A stretch of DNA of 64,000 bases from Chloroflexota bacterium (GTDB lineage: Bacteria > Chloroflexota > Anaerolineae > Aggregatilineales > J027): assembly GCA_016234595.1 (NCBI GenBank), contig JACRBG010000010.1:55097-119096 (forward strand), read 5' to 3'. Within the stretch, counting starts at the first letter, position 1. Each line of letters starts with the position of its first letter. Made by a program: the position numbers and the translations under genes. The notes beneath the pieces were generated by a model. The model was not told the origin of the DNA. It searched no databases and saw nothing but the letters and a program-made list of their open reading frames with translations. Positions 17,304 through 27,117 of this stretch are shown piece after piece.

Positions 17304-18713
17304 ATGCAAATTTCATTTCATGGGGCAGCGCGGACTGTGACAGGTTCACAGCATCTAATCGAAGTGAATGGGTATCGTTTGCTCTTAGATTGTGGGATGT
17401 ATCAGGGCAAACGTAGCGAATCCAGTGAACGTAATCGCCATCTCCCGTTTGATCCAAAATCTATTGACGCAATGGTGCTTTCCCACGCGCATATTGATCA
17501 TTCTGGCAATATCCCTACGTTGGTAAAGCGAGGCTATCAAGGGCCAGTTTATGCTACGCATGCCACCCGTGACCTTGCGGCTGCGATGTTGCCCGACAGT
17601 GGGCATATCCAAGAAAAAGACGCCGAGTTTGTCAACAAAAAACATAAAAGTCGTGGGGAACCCCCTGTAGAACCACTGTATACTCAACAAGATGCCTTTA
17701 ACAGCCTGCATAACTTTGTCGGGATTAGCTACCAACAAACCCGTAAAATTTTGGAAGGTGTCCATTTAACACTGGTGGATGCGGGCCATATGCTCGGCAG
17801 CGCGATTGTGATGCTGGACATCGAAGATAAGGATGCTGGGCGCGATATTCGATTAGTCTTTAGTGGCGACATTGGGCGCAAGGGCTTGCCGATTTTGCTC
17901 GACCCCACCGCCATTGATTATGCCGATGTATTAATCATGGAAAGCACCTATGGTGGACGCACACATGAACCTATTGAAGACCTTGAAGCCCAATTTGCCG
18001 AACTCATCAATAGCGTCTATCAAAAGCGTGGTGTCTTGATTATTCCAGCCTTTGCTGTTGGGCGTACTCAACAGATTGTCTACCTCATTCAAAAATTGCA
18101 CAGCGCTGGCAAAATTCCTATCCTCCCTGTCTATGTGGACTCACCTTTGGCGATTGATGCCACTGCTGTGTTTCGCCTGCACCCCGAAGCCTATGATTCT
18201 GATGTGCGGGATTATATGTTGACCTATGGGGATGATGATATTTTTGGGTTTGAGAAATTGACGTACACGCGCCGCGTTGAAGAGAGCAAAACGCTGAATG
18301 ATATGAGCGGCCCATTTATCGTCATTAGCGCCAGTGGTATGTGCGAAGCTGGACGTATTTTGCACCATCTTCGCAACCGCATCGAAGACCCCAATAACAC
18401 GGTTTTGATTGTGGGCTGGCAAGCACCTGATACCCTAGGTCGTCGGTTGGTTGACCATATCTCGCCCGTTAAGATTTTTGGTGAGGAACATACCGTTCGC
18501 GCCAATATTGTCAAAATGAACGGCCTTTCTGGTCATGCTGATGGTAACGAATTGGTCGGTTGGGTCAAGGCGATGAAAAAGACCCCCCGCCGCACCTATC
18601 TAGTACATGGCGAAATAGACCAAGCTACCACCCTTTCGGAACGCCTGACCACCGAACTCAATTTGGAAAAAGTTATCATTCCTAATTTACATGAACAAGT
18701 CCATTTCCCGTGA
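17304..18713 (+). CDS. Beta-CASP metallo-beta-lactamase RNase
   Basis: A 469-residue protein from the ATG at 17304. A GTG at 17292 is also in frame, but the conserved start is MQISFHGAARTVTGSQH. The zinc motif LSHAHIDHSG supplies H61, H63, D65 and H66. Later MESTYGGRTH, SGDIGRKG and a C-terminal SGHADGNELVGW complete the RMMBL/beta-CASP pattern. This is the YsgI/CPSF73-like branch rather than RNase J, as it lacks the RNase J C-terminal domain. Such proteins are endo- or exonucleases in RNA processing. It is coupled to rnd with four bases between. Confidence 0.88.
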   Translation: MQISFHGAARTVTGSQHLIEVNGYRLLLDCGMYQGKRSESSERNRHLPFDPKSIDAMVLSHAHIDHSGNIPTLVKRGYQGPVYATHATRDLAAAMLPDSGHIQEKDAEFVNKKHKSRGEPPVEPLYTQQDAFNSLHNFVGISYQQTRKILEGVHLTLVDAGHMLGSAIVMLDIEDKDAGRDIRLVFSGDIGRKGLPILLDPTAIDYADVLIMESTYGGRTHEPIEDLEAQFAELINSVYQKRGVLIIPAFAVGRTQQIVYLIQKLHSAGKIPILPVYVDSPLAIDATAVFRLHPEAYDSDVRDYMLTYGDDDIFGFEKLTYTRRVEESKTLNDMSGPFIVISASGMCEAGRILHHLRNRIEDPNNTVLIVGWQAPDTLGRRLVDHISPVKIFGEEHTVRANIVKMNGLSGHADGNELVGWVKAMKKTPRRTYLVHGEIDQATTLSERLTTELNLEKVIIPNLHEQVHFP

Positions 18714-18789
18714 AATATGCCTATTGATGGACGATAAAAGACAGCTATTATTGGAAAGACCTTCCATCTATCAATCATGAGGTACAGGC

Positions 18790-19620
18790 ATGGTCAATAT
18801 CCTTGTCTCAAATGATGACGGCATTTTTGCCCCCGGACTGGCCGCCCTTGCAACGGCCATGTTAGATTTAGGTCAAGTCTGGGTTGTCGCCCCCGAAAAT
18901 AATCAAAGTGCTAGTGGACACCGCAAAACACTCACCCGTCCCTTGCGTGCTGTGCCGACCTATCAGGTTTTTCCACCTGAAATCAAAGCCTTTGCAGTTG
19001 ACGGTGCTCCTTCCGATTGCACTGCTATTGCCGTTATGGGTCTCATTGAAGAAAAAATGGATATTGTGGTATCAGGCATCAATAGCGGCGCAAATTTGGG
19101 GCAAGATTTGAACTACAGCGGCACTGTCAGTGTGGCCCTAGAAGCGGCGATTTTTGGCTTACCTGCCATCGCTTTTTCACTCGACAGCCGCACCCCCGAT
19201 TCGGATTACAGCACCGGAGCAGAATTGGCAAAAAGTATTACCAAAGAAGTCCTGCGGCATGGTCTCCCTTATCATACCTGCCTAAATGTCAATTTCCCCA
19301 ATCGCAAACCCGATCAAATCCAAGGGGTGCAAATTACGACACAGGGTGTCCGGGATTATCGGGATGTTTTAGATAAACGGATCGACCCATTTGGTCGGCC
19401 CTATTATTGGATTGGTGGCGTTGAGCCATCGGGTGATGTCAAAGCCGAAGGCACAGATATTTGGGCTGTGTATGAGGGTTTTGTCTCCATTACCCCCATC
19501 CACCTCTATATGACCCGCCATGATTTCATCGCTCCCCTGACTGCATGGAAATGGCGTGACCCCCAGCCCCCCCAGCCTGTTCAGCCCACTGTGCCCTCTT
19601 CCCCCGAAAGTGAAGCGTAA
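18790..19620 (+). CDS. surE: 5'-nucleotidase SurE
   Basis: A 276-residue protein with the SurE signature: VSNDDG near the N-terminus (metal ligands D9 and D10), ENNQSASG (S40 region) and VSGINSGANLG with the ligand Asn. SurE dephosphorylates nucleoside monophosphates, and often polyphosphate, in stationary phase. The last 20 residues are a Pro/Gln/Ser tail beyond the family's usual end. The ATG at 18790 is preceded by GAGG at moderate spacing. The stop TAA overlaps the ATG of the following epimerase-like gene at 19620, so the two are translationally coupled. Confidence 0.92.
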   Translation: MVNILVSNDDGIFAPGLAALATAMLDLGQVWVVAPENNQSASGHRKTLTRPLRAVPTYQVFPPEIKAFAVDGAPSDCTAIAVMGLIEEKMDIVVSGINSGANLGQDLNYSGTVSVALEAAIFGLPAIAFSLDSRTPDSDYSTGAELAKSITKEVLRHGLPYHTCLNVNFPNRKPDQIQGVQITTQGVRDYRDVLDKRIDPFGRPYYWIGGVEPSGDVKAEGTDIWAVYEGFVSITPIHLYMTRHDFIAPLTAWKWRDPQPPQPVQPTVPSSPESEA

Positions 19621-20405
19621 TGCCGGGACGAGAAGAAACAAGCCGGGTTCTGGTGACGGGCGGGACGGGTTTTTTGGGTTTTCGCGTGGTGGCTGCCTTG
19701 CTTGAGGCTGGGGCAAATGTCAGTGTGATGGTACGCCCCGGCCAAGAAGAAAAACTTCAGGCCCTTGGTGATCGCATCCAATTGAATTATGCCGATGTTT
19801 GGAATAAGGCCAGCTTAAAAGGGCGGGCACGCGGTCACAGCACCATTGTTCATCTAGTTGGTAGCACACGAGCCGAACCCGAACGTGGTTTGACCTATCA
19901 GCAAATCAATTTGGTCTCGGCGCGGAATGTCACCAGCATGGCAGTGAGTGATGGCGTTCCGCGTATGATCTTATTAAGTGCTGTCATACGCCCTTTATCG
20001 CTTTCTGGGGAATATATTCGTAGCAAACGCGAGGCCGAAGAATATTTACAAAACAGCGGCTTAAATTGGACGATTGTACGCGCCCCTAGTTTGTTTGCCC
20101 CCAATACCCGCAATTTTGGATTACAAGCCTTTGCCTTCTTTGGTGCGCTCTTTCCGTTTAACCTATTCTCAACCCGCATGTTGCCCTTACCTGTGGATAT
20201 TGCAGCACGTGGAATTGCTCAATTGGCCCTCAAGCCCGAGACCCACGAAGACCGGATTATTTATGCCCGCCAGTTGCGCCAACTTGCTAAAGGCAGTAGG
20301 GCCGCCCGCCAGCGCCGCCCCTTGATTCAACCCCAACAACGCTATGATGCTGACCCGGAAGGCTTGGACGAACCTCCCTTTGGTTGGCTGCCTCCTCATT
20401 CATAA
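19620..20405 (+). CDS. NAD(P)-binding epimerase-like protein (NDUFA9/atypical SDR type)
   Basis: A 261-residue Rossmann-fold protein. The dinucleotide motif VTGGTGFLGFRV is at residues 13-24, and HLVGSTRAEPERG follows. The active-site Tyr-x3-Lys appears as YIRSKREAEEYL. The layout matches atypical short-chain dehydrogenases related to NDUFA9 and to nucleoside-sugar epimerases. The ATG shares one base with the surE stop codon (TAATG). The C-terminal 35 residues are Arg/Pro/Gln rich. The substrate is unknown. No partner beyond surE is nearby, and a long non-coding stretch follows. Confidence 0.78.
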   Translation: MPGREETSRVLVTGGTGFLGFRVVAALLEAGANVSVMVRPGQEEKLQALGDRIQLNYADVWNKASLKGRARGHSTIVHLVGSTRAEPERGLTYQQINLVSARNVTSMAVSDGVPRMILLSAVIRPLSLSGEYIRSKREAEEYLQNSGLNWTIVRAPSLFAPNTRNFGLQAFAFFGALFPFNLFSTRMLPLPVDIAARGIAQLALKPETHEDRIIYARQLRQLAKGSRAARQRRPLIQPQQRYDADPEGLDEPPFGWLPPHS

Positions 20406-21078
20406 TTTTGCGAAATCATAAGTTGTATAAATTTTGATTTTAAGGCATAATCTTACTTAAGATTAACAATCTGACTTTTGTATTGCAGTCACCAAGTGAC
20501 ACTGCAATTTCACACTAGAACTCAAGTGCCAGACAAAAAGTTGTCGGTCAAAACAAGATTTCCCCTTTATCTAGGGAAATCATAGGGTATAGGTAGACTT
20601 GTTCCCCAACCATCATGCTTATATTCGGTGGGGCGAAACTATCCGGCAGAGTGCGATAATCCGGATTAGCGGAGAAGAACAGTTGGCAACCCCCTGTTTC
20701 TAAGGGATTACCCAACTTACTGCGAAGGCGTTGGCAATTGTAGGGCAATCCATTTATCTTGAACCTTCTTGCATCGCCGACCCAGAACTAGACCCAAGAT
20801 AAACAATCCACAGCAATCATTTGCGGCTGTGGGAGCGTTGATTCGATCGTAGAGAAATTAGGAGCGCCTATTTTTCCTCAGAAAGCCGCCGGATTCTAAT
20901 TTCCGGTATTTGGTCTATCCCTATAGATGCCTGTAAACGCTTTCGATGAACTAGGCGTATTTTAATTTATCTGATTTCTTTTGGCTGGTCATAATCATAG
21001 TGTGCAAATTGCAGCCGAGGTGGCTACACCTGCGGCTGTTTGCGTTTTTGTGGCAAATTTGCAAGAGGTATCGCACAC
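20406..21078. other. 673-base gap with hairpins and no convincing gene
   Basis: The largest gap between genes in the window. It contains an 11-bp hairpin at 20482-20508 (ATTGCA-GTCAC-CAA-GTGAC-AC-TGCAAT), a perfect 8-bp inverted repeat at 20557-20581 (GATTTCCC/GGGAAATC), a 7-bp one at 20810-20834 (CCACAGC/GCTGTGG) and a short one at about 20890-20907 (CCGGA/TCCGG). A 66-codon reading frame on the minus strand (20548-20748) has plausible composition (ends MISLDKGEILF) but no ribosome binding site. It may be a gene remnant. I cannot match the region to tmRNA, RNase P RNA or SRP RNA. Confidence 0.4.
21004..21050 (+). terminator. Strong hairpin with T run before recX
   Basis: GCAAA-TTG-CAGCCG-AGGTG (21004-21022) folds on CACCT-G-CGGCTG-TTTGC (21027-21043) with a GCTA loop and is followed by GTTTTTG. 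It lies only 36 bases before the recX start, so it either ends upstream transcription or attenuates recX. Confidence 0.6.
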
Positions 21079-21759
21079 ATGGCCGGCAAAATTAGTGGGC
21101 TGGAAATTCAGCAAAAGAACAAAAGCCGAGTGAATGTTTTCCTCGATGGAGAATATGCCTTCAGTTTGGGTTTGATGGAAGCCGCCCCACTTCGCAAAGG
21201 CCAACACCTTAGCGATACCGACATTCAGCAATTACAAGAAGCCGACAGTTTGACGCAGGCCTATGAACGGGCGGTGCGATTTTTAGCAACCCGTCCGCGC
21301 AGCATCAATGAAGTGCGCCGCAAGCTGGCTGAAAAGAAAACCCCCACTACGATTGTAGAAACAGTCATTGGGCGTTTGGAAGCCGCTGGCTATCTCAATG
21401 ATGCTGAGTTTGCCCAGTATTGGGTGGAGAATCGTCAAGAATCAAGTCCGCGTGGGCCAATGGCCCTCCGCATGGAATTACGTGAAAAAGGCGTGTCCTC
21501 AGGTCTTATTGATGAGGTTTTAAGTAATCAAGAGCCTGAACCAGTGGCCCTTCGCGCCGCTGAAAAAAAAGCACGCACCTTGCGCCGCACCACCAAACGG
21601 GATTTTCGTCAGAAGATGACCAGTTTTTTGATGCGACGTGGTTTTGACTATGAGACCGTCCGCAATGTGCTTGATAGCCTAATTGAACAGCTTGAAGCCG
21701 AGACGGATGGCGACCCGTTTTTCAGTGATTTAAATGGGGATGACACAATTGAGGAGTAA
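21079..21759 (+). CDS. recX: Regulatory protein RecX
   Basis: A 226-residue protein from the ATG at 21079, with AGAGG about ten bases upstream. It opens [20 protein letters not shown]. The RecX helical repeats are visible: [42 protein letters not shown], then [19 protein letters not shown]. RecX binds RecA filaments and limits their activity. recA itself is not in the window. Six bases separate it from rny, so recX and rny form an operon. A strong hairpin lies just upstream. Confidence 0.9.
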   Translation: MAGKISGLEIQQKNKSRVNVFLDGEYAFSLGLMEAAPLRKGQHLSDTDIQQLQEADSLTQAYERAVRFLATRPRSINEVRRKLAEKKTPTTIVETVIGRLEAAGYLNDAEFAQYWVENRQESSPRGPMALRMELREKGVSSGLIDEVLSNQEPEPVALRAAEKKARTLRRTTKRDFRQKMTSFLMRRGFDYETVRNVLDSLIEQLEAETDGDPFFSDLNGDDTIEE

Positions 21760-21764
21760 AGATC

Positions 21765-23294
21765 ATGGAGATTATTACGGCGGTAGTCGGCCTAGTGGTC
21801 GGCCTGATTGCTGCCACCGTTTGGATAACCAATAACCAAAAACGGCAAGGGACAAATAAGGTAAAACTGGCTGAAAATGAAGCCCAGCGACTCATCAGCG
21901 AGGCCGAAGCTACCAAAAACAAGGTTGAAATTGAGGCCAAAAACGAGGCCCTTCGAATTCAGGAAGAAAACGAACGCAACAATAAAAAACGTCGCCTTGA
22001 ATTAGACCGTGAGGAAGAACGCCAAACCAAACGCCGCGAAGAATTTGATAAGCGCGTCGAAAAATTTGAACAGCGCGAAAAGGAACTCAATCGTCGCCAA
22101 AGCAACCTCGACAAGCGGAATAATGAACTACAAAAATTATGGGATGAACGCACAGCTGAACTAGAGCGCGTGGCCGAAATGACCCGTGATGAGGCTCGCC
22201 AAGAGTTGTTAGCCGCCGTCGAAAAAGAGACCCGCCAAGATATGGTGCGTCTCATTCGCCAAATTGAAGAAGAGGCCAAATCCGAAGCGGATAACCGCGC
22301 CCGCGATATTATCGCCCTTTCGATTCAACGTTTGGCTTCGGATCAGGTCAGCGAAATTGCCGTGTCCGTCGTGCCCTTGCCCTCAGATGATATGAAAGGC
22401 CGTATCATTGGTCGGGCTGGTCGCAATATCCGTGCTTTTGAGCAGGCGACAGGTGTGGACGTGGTCGTGGATGACACCCCCGAAGCAGTCACGATTTCCA
22501 GCTTTGACCCCGTGCGGCGTGAAGTTGCCAAACGTGCCCTCTCCAAATTGGTTTTGGATGGACGTATCCACCCTGCCCGTATTGAAAAACTGGTCGAAGA
22601 CACCCGCAAAGAGGTCGAACGGGCCATCCGCGAAGAAGGTGAACGCGCGGCCTATGAGGCTGGGGTTCCCGGCTTGCATCCTGAAATTTTGAAACTGCTC
22701 GGTAAACTGAAATTCCGGACCAGCTACGGGCAAAATATGCACGCCCATGCCATTGAAACTGCCCATCTAGCAGGCATGATTGCCGCTGAATTGGGGGCGG
22801 ATGTCGTTCTTGCCAAAGCAGGTGGGCTGCTGCACGACATCGGCAAAGCGATTGACCATGAAGTCGAAGGGCCACACGCTATCATTGGCGCGGAATTCTG
22901 CAAACGTTATGGTGTGCCCGATAAAATTGTGAATTGTATCGGTAGCCATCACCATGAAATGCCACAGGAATCGGTTGAGGCGCTAATTGTTGAGGCTGCC
23001 GACGCGATTTCGGGCGCTCGTCCGGGGGCACGCCGCGAGAGTTTGGACGCCTATATCAAGCGTGTTCGCATGTTGGAAGACATTGCCAACGCCTTCACTG
23101 GGGTTGAACAATCCTATGCACTCCAAGCAGGGCGTGAGGTACGCATCATGGTGCGGCCCGACGACATTGACGACCTCGCTGCTGTGCATCTGGCCCGCGA
23201 CATCTCCAAGAAGATCGAGGAGACCATGCAATACCCCGGTCAAATCAAGGTCACGATTATCCGCGAAACACGGGCGGTTGATTACGCTCGGTAA
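21765..23294 (+). CDS. rny: Ribonuclease Y
   Basis: A 509-residue protein of typical length. An N-terminal membrane anchor is seen at residues 2-24. A long, highly charged coiled coil covers about residues 30-190. A KH domain follows ([20 protein letters not shown]) and then an HD domain with [10 protein letters not shown] and SHHHE. RNase Y is an endonuclease that starts mRNA decay at the membrane. GAGGAG is well spaced before the ATG at 21765. It is the second gene of the recX-rny pair and ends at a strong terminator. Confidence 0.95.
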   Translation: MEIITAVVGLVVGLIAATVWITNNQKRQGTNKVKLAENEAQRLISEAEATKNKVEIEAKNEALRIQEENERNNKKRRLELDREEERQTKRREEFDKRVEKFEQREKELNRRQSNLDKRNNELQKLWDERTAELERVAEMTRDEARQELLAAVEKETRQDMVRLIRQIEEEAKSEADNRARDIIALSIQRLASDQVSEIAVSVVPLPSDDMKGRIIGRAGRNIRAFEQATGVDVVVDDTPEAVTISSFDPVRREVAKRALSKLVLDGRIHPARIEKLVEDTRKEVERAIREEGERAAYEAGVPGLHPEILKLLGKLKFRTSYGQNMHAHAIETAHLAGMIAAELGADVVLAKAGGLLHDIGKAIDHEVEGPHAIIGAEFCKRYGVPDKIVNCIGSHHHEMPQESVEALIVEAADAISGARPGARRESLDAYIKRVRMLEDIANAFTGVEQSYALQAGREVRIMVRPDDIDDLAAVHLARDISKKIEETMQYPGQIKVTIIRETRAVDYAR

Positions 23295-23322
23295 TTCTAG
23301 CCCTCTCAAATTTGAAATCAGC

Positions 23323-23356
23323 AAAGGCAGGCCTCAAAGTCTGCCTTTTTTGTTTT
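23323..23356 (+). terminator. Rho-independent terminator after rny
   Basis: AAAGGCAG (23323-23330) pairs with CTGCCTTT (23341-23348), followed by a long T-rich run. Confidence 0.9.
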
Positions 23357-23402
23357 TAACAGGATAATTGAGGGGTAGTCAGAATATGGAGGATATTTTA
23401 TC

Positions 23403-24725
23403 TTGACAAACGAGTGGGAAGAGAAATATCAGCAGGCGTGGCAGGCTTATGGGTTAGTGGTATCCACCGAATCAATACCCATATTCTTTGAAGAAAGGAA
23501 AACAGCAGCAAAATCATTTAGGGAATTGATCCAAGAATTTGATAATGGTGGGCCGGCAGCGCTTGAGATTCTTGAGCATTATACAAGAAGCGATTATCCC
23601 TATATGGCTTTTCGTATTCTCGTAGAAATGACAAACCCAGATGCGCTAGGTTTGGTAGTAACTGCAATTTCCGAATCTGGGCAAGCGAGGGTGGGCAAAA
23701 ACGCTATTCGGATTTTAGGAAAACAAGATCCTTTGCCAGATGATTTGTGGCAACACCTTGCTAAGGTGGTTGAACAAGATCAATTTGGCAATCGAAGTTG
23801 GATATTAGAGGCGCTATTAAATCATAAGACAACTTCTTCAATTGAATTGGTTAAAAGACTTTTCGCAAGGCAAAACAGACTATATATCTATAATGACGTA
23901 CTGGCTAAAGCTTTGGCAAGATGGGGTGATTTTGATCAACTAAGCCAAATAATTCAGACGCCTCCTGAACCTGTAGAGGAGGATCGCTATTACGGCAATG
24001 ATGTTCGAATTGATGCTGCTTTTTATCTTGCTTTACATAGCAAAGACGAGCATGGAATAGAAGCGCTTCTTTCAATTGCAGAAAGTGACGAATCGCATAA
24101 AGCAGCCCAAGCTATATTGAAATTAGCGTATTTGGCAAGACCGGAGGCAACCTTGCTCGTCGACAAAATTTTGAGGTCAAATGATGACTTCGTAGTAGGG
24201 TTTGGGTTGAGTTCCACTCAAGTTCTTGGAACAGCATTTTTGGCAAATGCACTTCTGTATCTAGCATCTAAAACACCAGAATTCAGAGACGACTCAACTT
24301 CAATTCCACTCGCTGATGAAGCAATTCGTGTCTTGTACACAATCACGGGGCAATCTGGCCCTGAACAGAAGCATCTTGAGCTTCCCGTTGAAGAACTAAC
24401 ACAAGAAAGTCGTGATGAATCCATTGCTTTTTATCGAGCAATTTTGGGAAACTTTATACTATCAAAACGCTACTCTCAAGGCGAGCTTCTTACCCTACCC
24501 TTATTGGTAGATAATCTCACTAGTCGTCACATAGGCCCTATCTGGAAATCAGCCTACAATTTGCCAGCGATAACAGGTTTAGATTTTGGATTTGATCCTG
24601 ATTTAGATTTAATATCGAATTTGGACGCCGTCATCGCTTGGCGTGAATATGCGGCAACATCAACTGTTTTAGAACCGGGTGGATGGGCTTTTAATGGTCA
24701 ACCACTTCTTGATCCTGTGTTCTGA
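23403..24725 (+). CDS. HEAT-like repeat protein, function unknown
   Basis: A 440-residue all-helical protein from a TTG at 23403, preceded by GGAGGA at about ten bases. Helical pairs of 30-40 residues repeat between about residues 40 and 270 (LEILEHYTRSDYPYMAFRIL; DVLAKALARWGDFDQLSQII; IDAAFYLALHSKDEHGIEAL), consistent with HEAT/Armadillo folds. No enzyme motif, signal peptide or membrane segment is visible. It lies alone between the rny terminator and comEC. Its codons look more A/T-rich than those of neighbouring housekeeping genes, which could mean acquisition or weak selection. The protein family is not recognised. Confidence 0.65.
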   Translation: MTNEWEEKYQQAWQAYGLVVSTESIPIFFEERKTAAKSFRELIQEFDNGGPAALEILEHYTRSDYPYMAFRILVEMTNPDALGLVVTAISESGQARVGKNAIRILGKQDPLPDDLWQHLAKVVEQDQFGNRSWILEALLNHKTTSSIELVKRLFARQNRLYIYNDVLAKALARWGDFDQLSQIIQTPPEPVEEDRYYGNDVRIDAAFYLALHSKDEHGIEALLSIAESDESHKAAQAILKLAYLARPEATLLVDKILRSNDDFVVGFGLSSTQVLGTAFLANALLYLASKTPEFRDDSTSIPLADEAIRVLYTITGQSGPEQKHLELPVEELTQESRDESIAFYRAILGNFILSKRYSQGELLTLPLLVDNLTSRHIGPIWKSAYNLPAITGLDFGFDPDLDLISNLDAVIAWREYAATSTVLEPGGWAFNGQPLLDPVF

Positions 24726-24765
24726 TTTTTGCACTACCTCATTAGTTAGAGTATGCTAATTTGCT

Positions 24766-27117
24766 ATGACCATCATCTACTTAACCCTCTGTTGGGCAGG
24801 CGGAATTATCTTTGCCGAACTGCTTGATGAACGTTGGCCCTATGGCATCGCCGCGACCATTTTGGCCTGCTTATTGGTGCTGTTTCGAGACCGTAAAGAC
24901 TGGCGACTGCCTATCGCCTGTGCCCTATTTTTTGCGCTCGGCGGTCTACGATTACAAGAGGCCCTGCCCGAAAAATCGCCTGACCATATCTCCCACCTTA
25001 ATAATCAGGGCATTGTGACAATTTTTGGGGTGGTGTCGGATGCACCCGACGTACACGAAACCTATACCAACGTGCGGGTAAAAGTGGATGAGGCCATCTG
25101 GCTAGGTAAACAGCAGCCCCGCGAAGGATTGGTGTTGGTGCGCTTGCCTGCCCAAACCAATGTGCAATACGGGGATCGTTTATTGGTCACGGGTCAATTA
25201 TTCCCCCCACCAGAACTCGACACTTTTTCCTATCAGGAAAAACTCGCCCGCGAAGGCGTTTTTAGTATCATGCAAGTTCAGACATTTCAGAAACTGGATG
25301 AAAATGAGGGGCGATGGTGGAAAGAAGACCTGCTCGATTTGCGTGACCACACACGTGGCTTTATTGAAGATGCCCTACCCGAACCCCAAGCTAGTCTCCT
25401 CAGTGGCATTTTGTTAGGCGACGATTCACGCCTATCTGAAGAAGTGCGGGATGCGTTTAACACCACAGGGACGGCCCATGTGATTGCGATTTCGGGTTTC
25501 AACATGACTCTGATAGCGGCCATTGTAAAATCATTGTTAAGTAACTTACTGCCCAAAAAATCATGGGCGATTTTTTTCAGCCTCGTGGTGATTGCCATTT
25601 ACACCATTTTTGTTGGTGCAAATGCGGCGGTGGTGCGTGCGGCAATCATGAGTGGTCTGCTAATTTCTGCCGATGGGATGCGTCGCAAAACCTACGCTCC
25701 CGCCTCATTAGCTTTTGCCGCCCTTATCATGTCCATCTTGAATCCTTATGTGTTATGGGACATCGGTTTTCAATTGAGTTTTGCGGCGGTGTTAGGCTTG
25801 GCTTTGCTGGCAAATCCGGCGGATACGGCCTTCCGTAAATGGATGCAGCGTCATTTCGGCCAATCGGCAGGTGGCGAGGCCTCTAAATTTTTATCTGAGC
25901 CATTGGTGGTTGGCATGGTTGCCCAAATTTCTACCCTGCCCATCATTTTATTCTATTTTGGACGGCTATCAGTCTATTCGCCCGTCGTCAATTTGCTCGT
26001 TGTACCGGTCCAGTCATTCGTCTTGATTTTTGGGGGTATGGCAACCTTGGTGAGTTTTATTTATGTGCCGGCTGGAACATGGCTCTATACGGCGGCATGG
26101 CTGTTTTTGACATGGACAACCACGATGGTACGCGCTTTTGCTGATTTACCGGGGGCATCCCTCCAAATATTTTTGCCTCAGTGGTTTTTGATAATATTCG
26201 GCGTATCGGCCATTGGACTGGCAATACTGACTGCCACTCGTCCGCGCTGGTACGAAAAGCTGCTCAAAGAACGTCGCCAACAATTCAGTCTCGCTCTAAA
26301 ATTTGTGCCACTCGTGATTGGCACAATCATCTTGGGGCTAATTATCCAAGCGTTAGTGCGTCAACCTGATGGTGAATTGCATGTAACTTATTTGGACATG
26401 GGCCAAAGCAATAGTGCCTTGATTGAATCGCCCGACGGGGCCGTATTCTTGATTGATGGTGGCCGCTATCCTTCCCGCCTGCTGACTGCCCTTGGCGACC
26501 ACCTACCCCCCAATAATCACCAAATTGACGTATTGTGGATTACCAGTGACCAACCTGAGGACATCAACGCCCTATTGACAGTGGTGGAGCGCTATAACAT
26601 TCAAGCTGCTGTCACCTCAGTTGGTGATACTACCGAAGCCGACTATTACAATCTGATTCAGACCCTGCAACACCATAAAACCCCCATCATCCACGCTGAG
26701 GCGGGTTATCAAATCGAAACGGGCGATGGTGTCAAAATGACCATTGTCGCGCCCCATGAAACCGCTCACGCCCTCGTACTGCGCCTGCAATATGGTGAAT
26801 CGGTATTTCTATTTACCAACGACCTATCCGAAAAAGATGAACAAATGCTGTTGTCCGATAGTCATCATCTCATTCAAGCGAGTGTGTTGCAAGCCGCTGA
26901 CCACGCCGCCCCTGATAGTAATAGTGCCGCGTGGGTCGAGGCCGTCAATCCACAGGTGGTCGTTGTCCAATACGACCCCGCCAGCCGTGACCCCGGTGCT
27001 GATTCGGGCGTGCTGGCACGTTTTAGCAACCGGAAGTTATATCGGACTGACCGCGATGGAACGATTGAAATGGTGACGGACGGTAAGAAACTTAAAATCT
27101 ATACCGAAGAGAATTAG
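24766..27117 (+). CDS. comEC: ComEC/Rec2-family DNA uptake protein with degenerate nuclease domain
   Basis: A 783-residue protein with the three ComEC parts: an N-terminal DUF4131-like region (about 30-180), the multi-helix competence channel (about 205-490, with VIAISGFNMTLI at 239-250), and a C-terminal metallo-beta-lactamase-like domain (about 535-783). ComEC carries single-stranded DNA across the inner membrane. The C-terminal domain keeps FLIDGG, but the usual THPHADH site reads TSDQPED (593-599), and the later HHGS-type motif reads ADHAA (711-715). The zinc ligands are therefore lost, and this domain should not act as a nuclease. No comEA or other competence gene is nearby. Its stop codon directly abuts the stop of the convergent cmk. 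Confidence 0.88.
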   Translation: MTIIYLTLCWAGGIIFAELLDERWPYGIAATILACLLVLFRDRKDWRLPIACALFFALGGLRLQEALPEKSPDHISHLNNQGIVTIFGVVSDAPDVHETYTNVRVKVDEAIWLGKQQPREGLVLVRLPAQTNVQYGDRLLVTGQLFPPPELDTFSYQEKLAREGVFSIMQVQTFQKLDENEGRWWKEDLLDLRDHTRGFIEDALPEPQASLLSGILLGDDSRLSEEVRDAFNTTGTAHVIAISGFNMTLIAAIVKSLLSNLLPKKSWAIFFSLVVIAIYTIFVGANAAVVRAAIMSGLLISADGMRRKTYAPASLAFAALIMSILNPYVLWDIGFQLSFAAVLGLALLANPADTAFRKWMQRHFGQSAGGEASKFLSEPLVVGMVAQISTLPIILFYFGRLSVYSPVVNLLVVPVQSFVLIFGGMATLVSFIYVPAGTWLYTAAWLFLTWTTTMVRAFADLPGASLQIFLPQWFLIIFGVSAIGLAILTATRPRWYEKLLKERRQQFSLALKFVPLVIGTIILGLIIQALVRQPDGELHVTYLDMGQSNSALIESPDGAVFLIDGGRYPSRLLTALGDHLPPNNHQIDVLWITSDQPEDINALLTVVERYNIQAAVTSVGDTTEADYYNLIQTLQHHKTPIIHAEAGYQIETGDGVKMTIVAPHETAHALVLRLQYGESVFLFTNDLSEKDEQMLLSDSHHLIQASVLQAADHAAPDSNSAAWVEAVNPQVVVVQYDPASRDPGADSGVLARFSNRKLYRTDRDGTIEMVTDGKKLKIYTEEN

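Noticed and set aside
20548..20748. 66-codon minus-strand reading frame in the gap before recX
   Set aside because: Protein-like composition but no ribosome binding site, a TTG start and no recognised family. Kept only as a note within the gap.
20800..21000. Possible tRNA or other stable RNA in the gap before recX
   Set aside because: No cloverleaf, no T-loop consensus and no match to RNase P, tmRNA or SRP RNA motifs that I can see.
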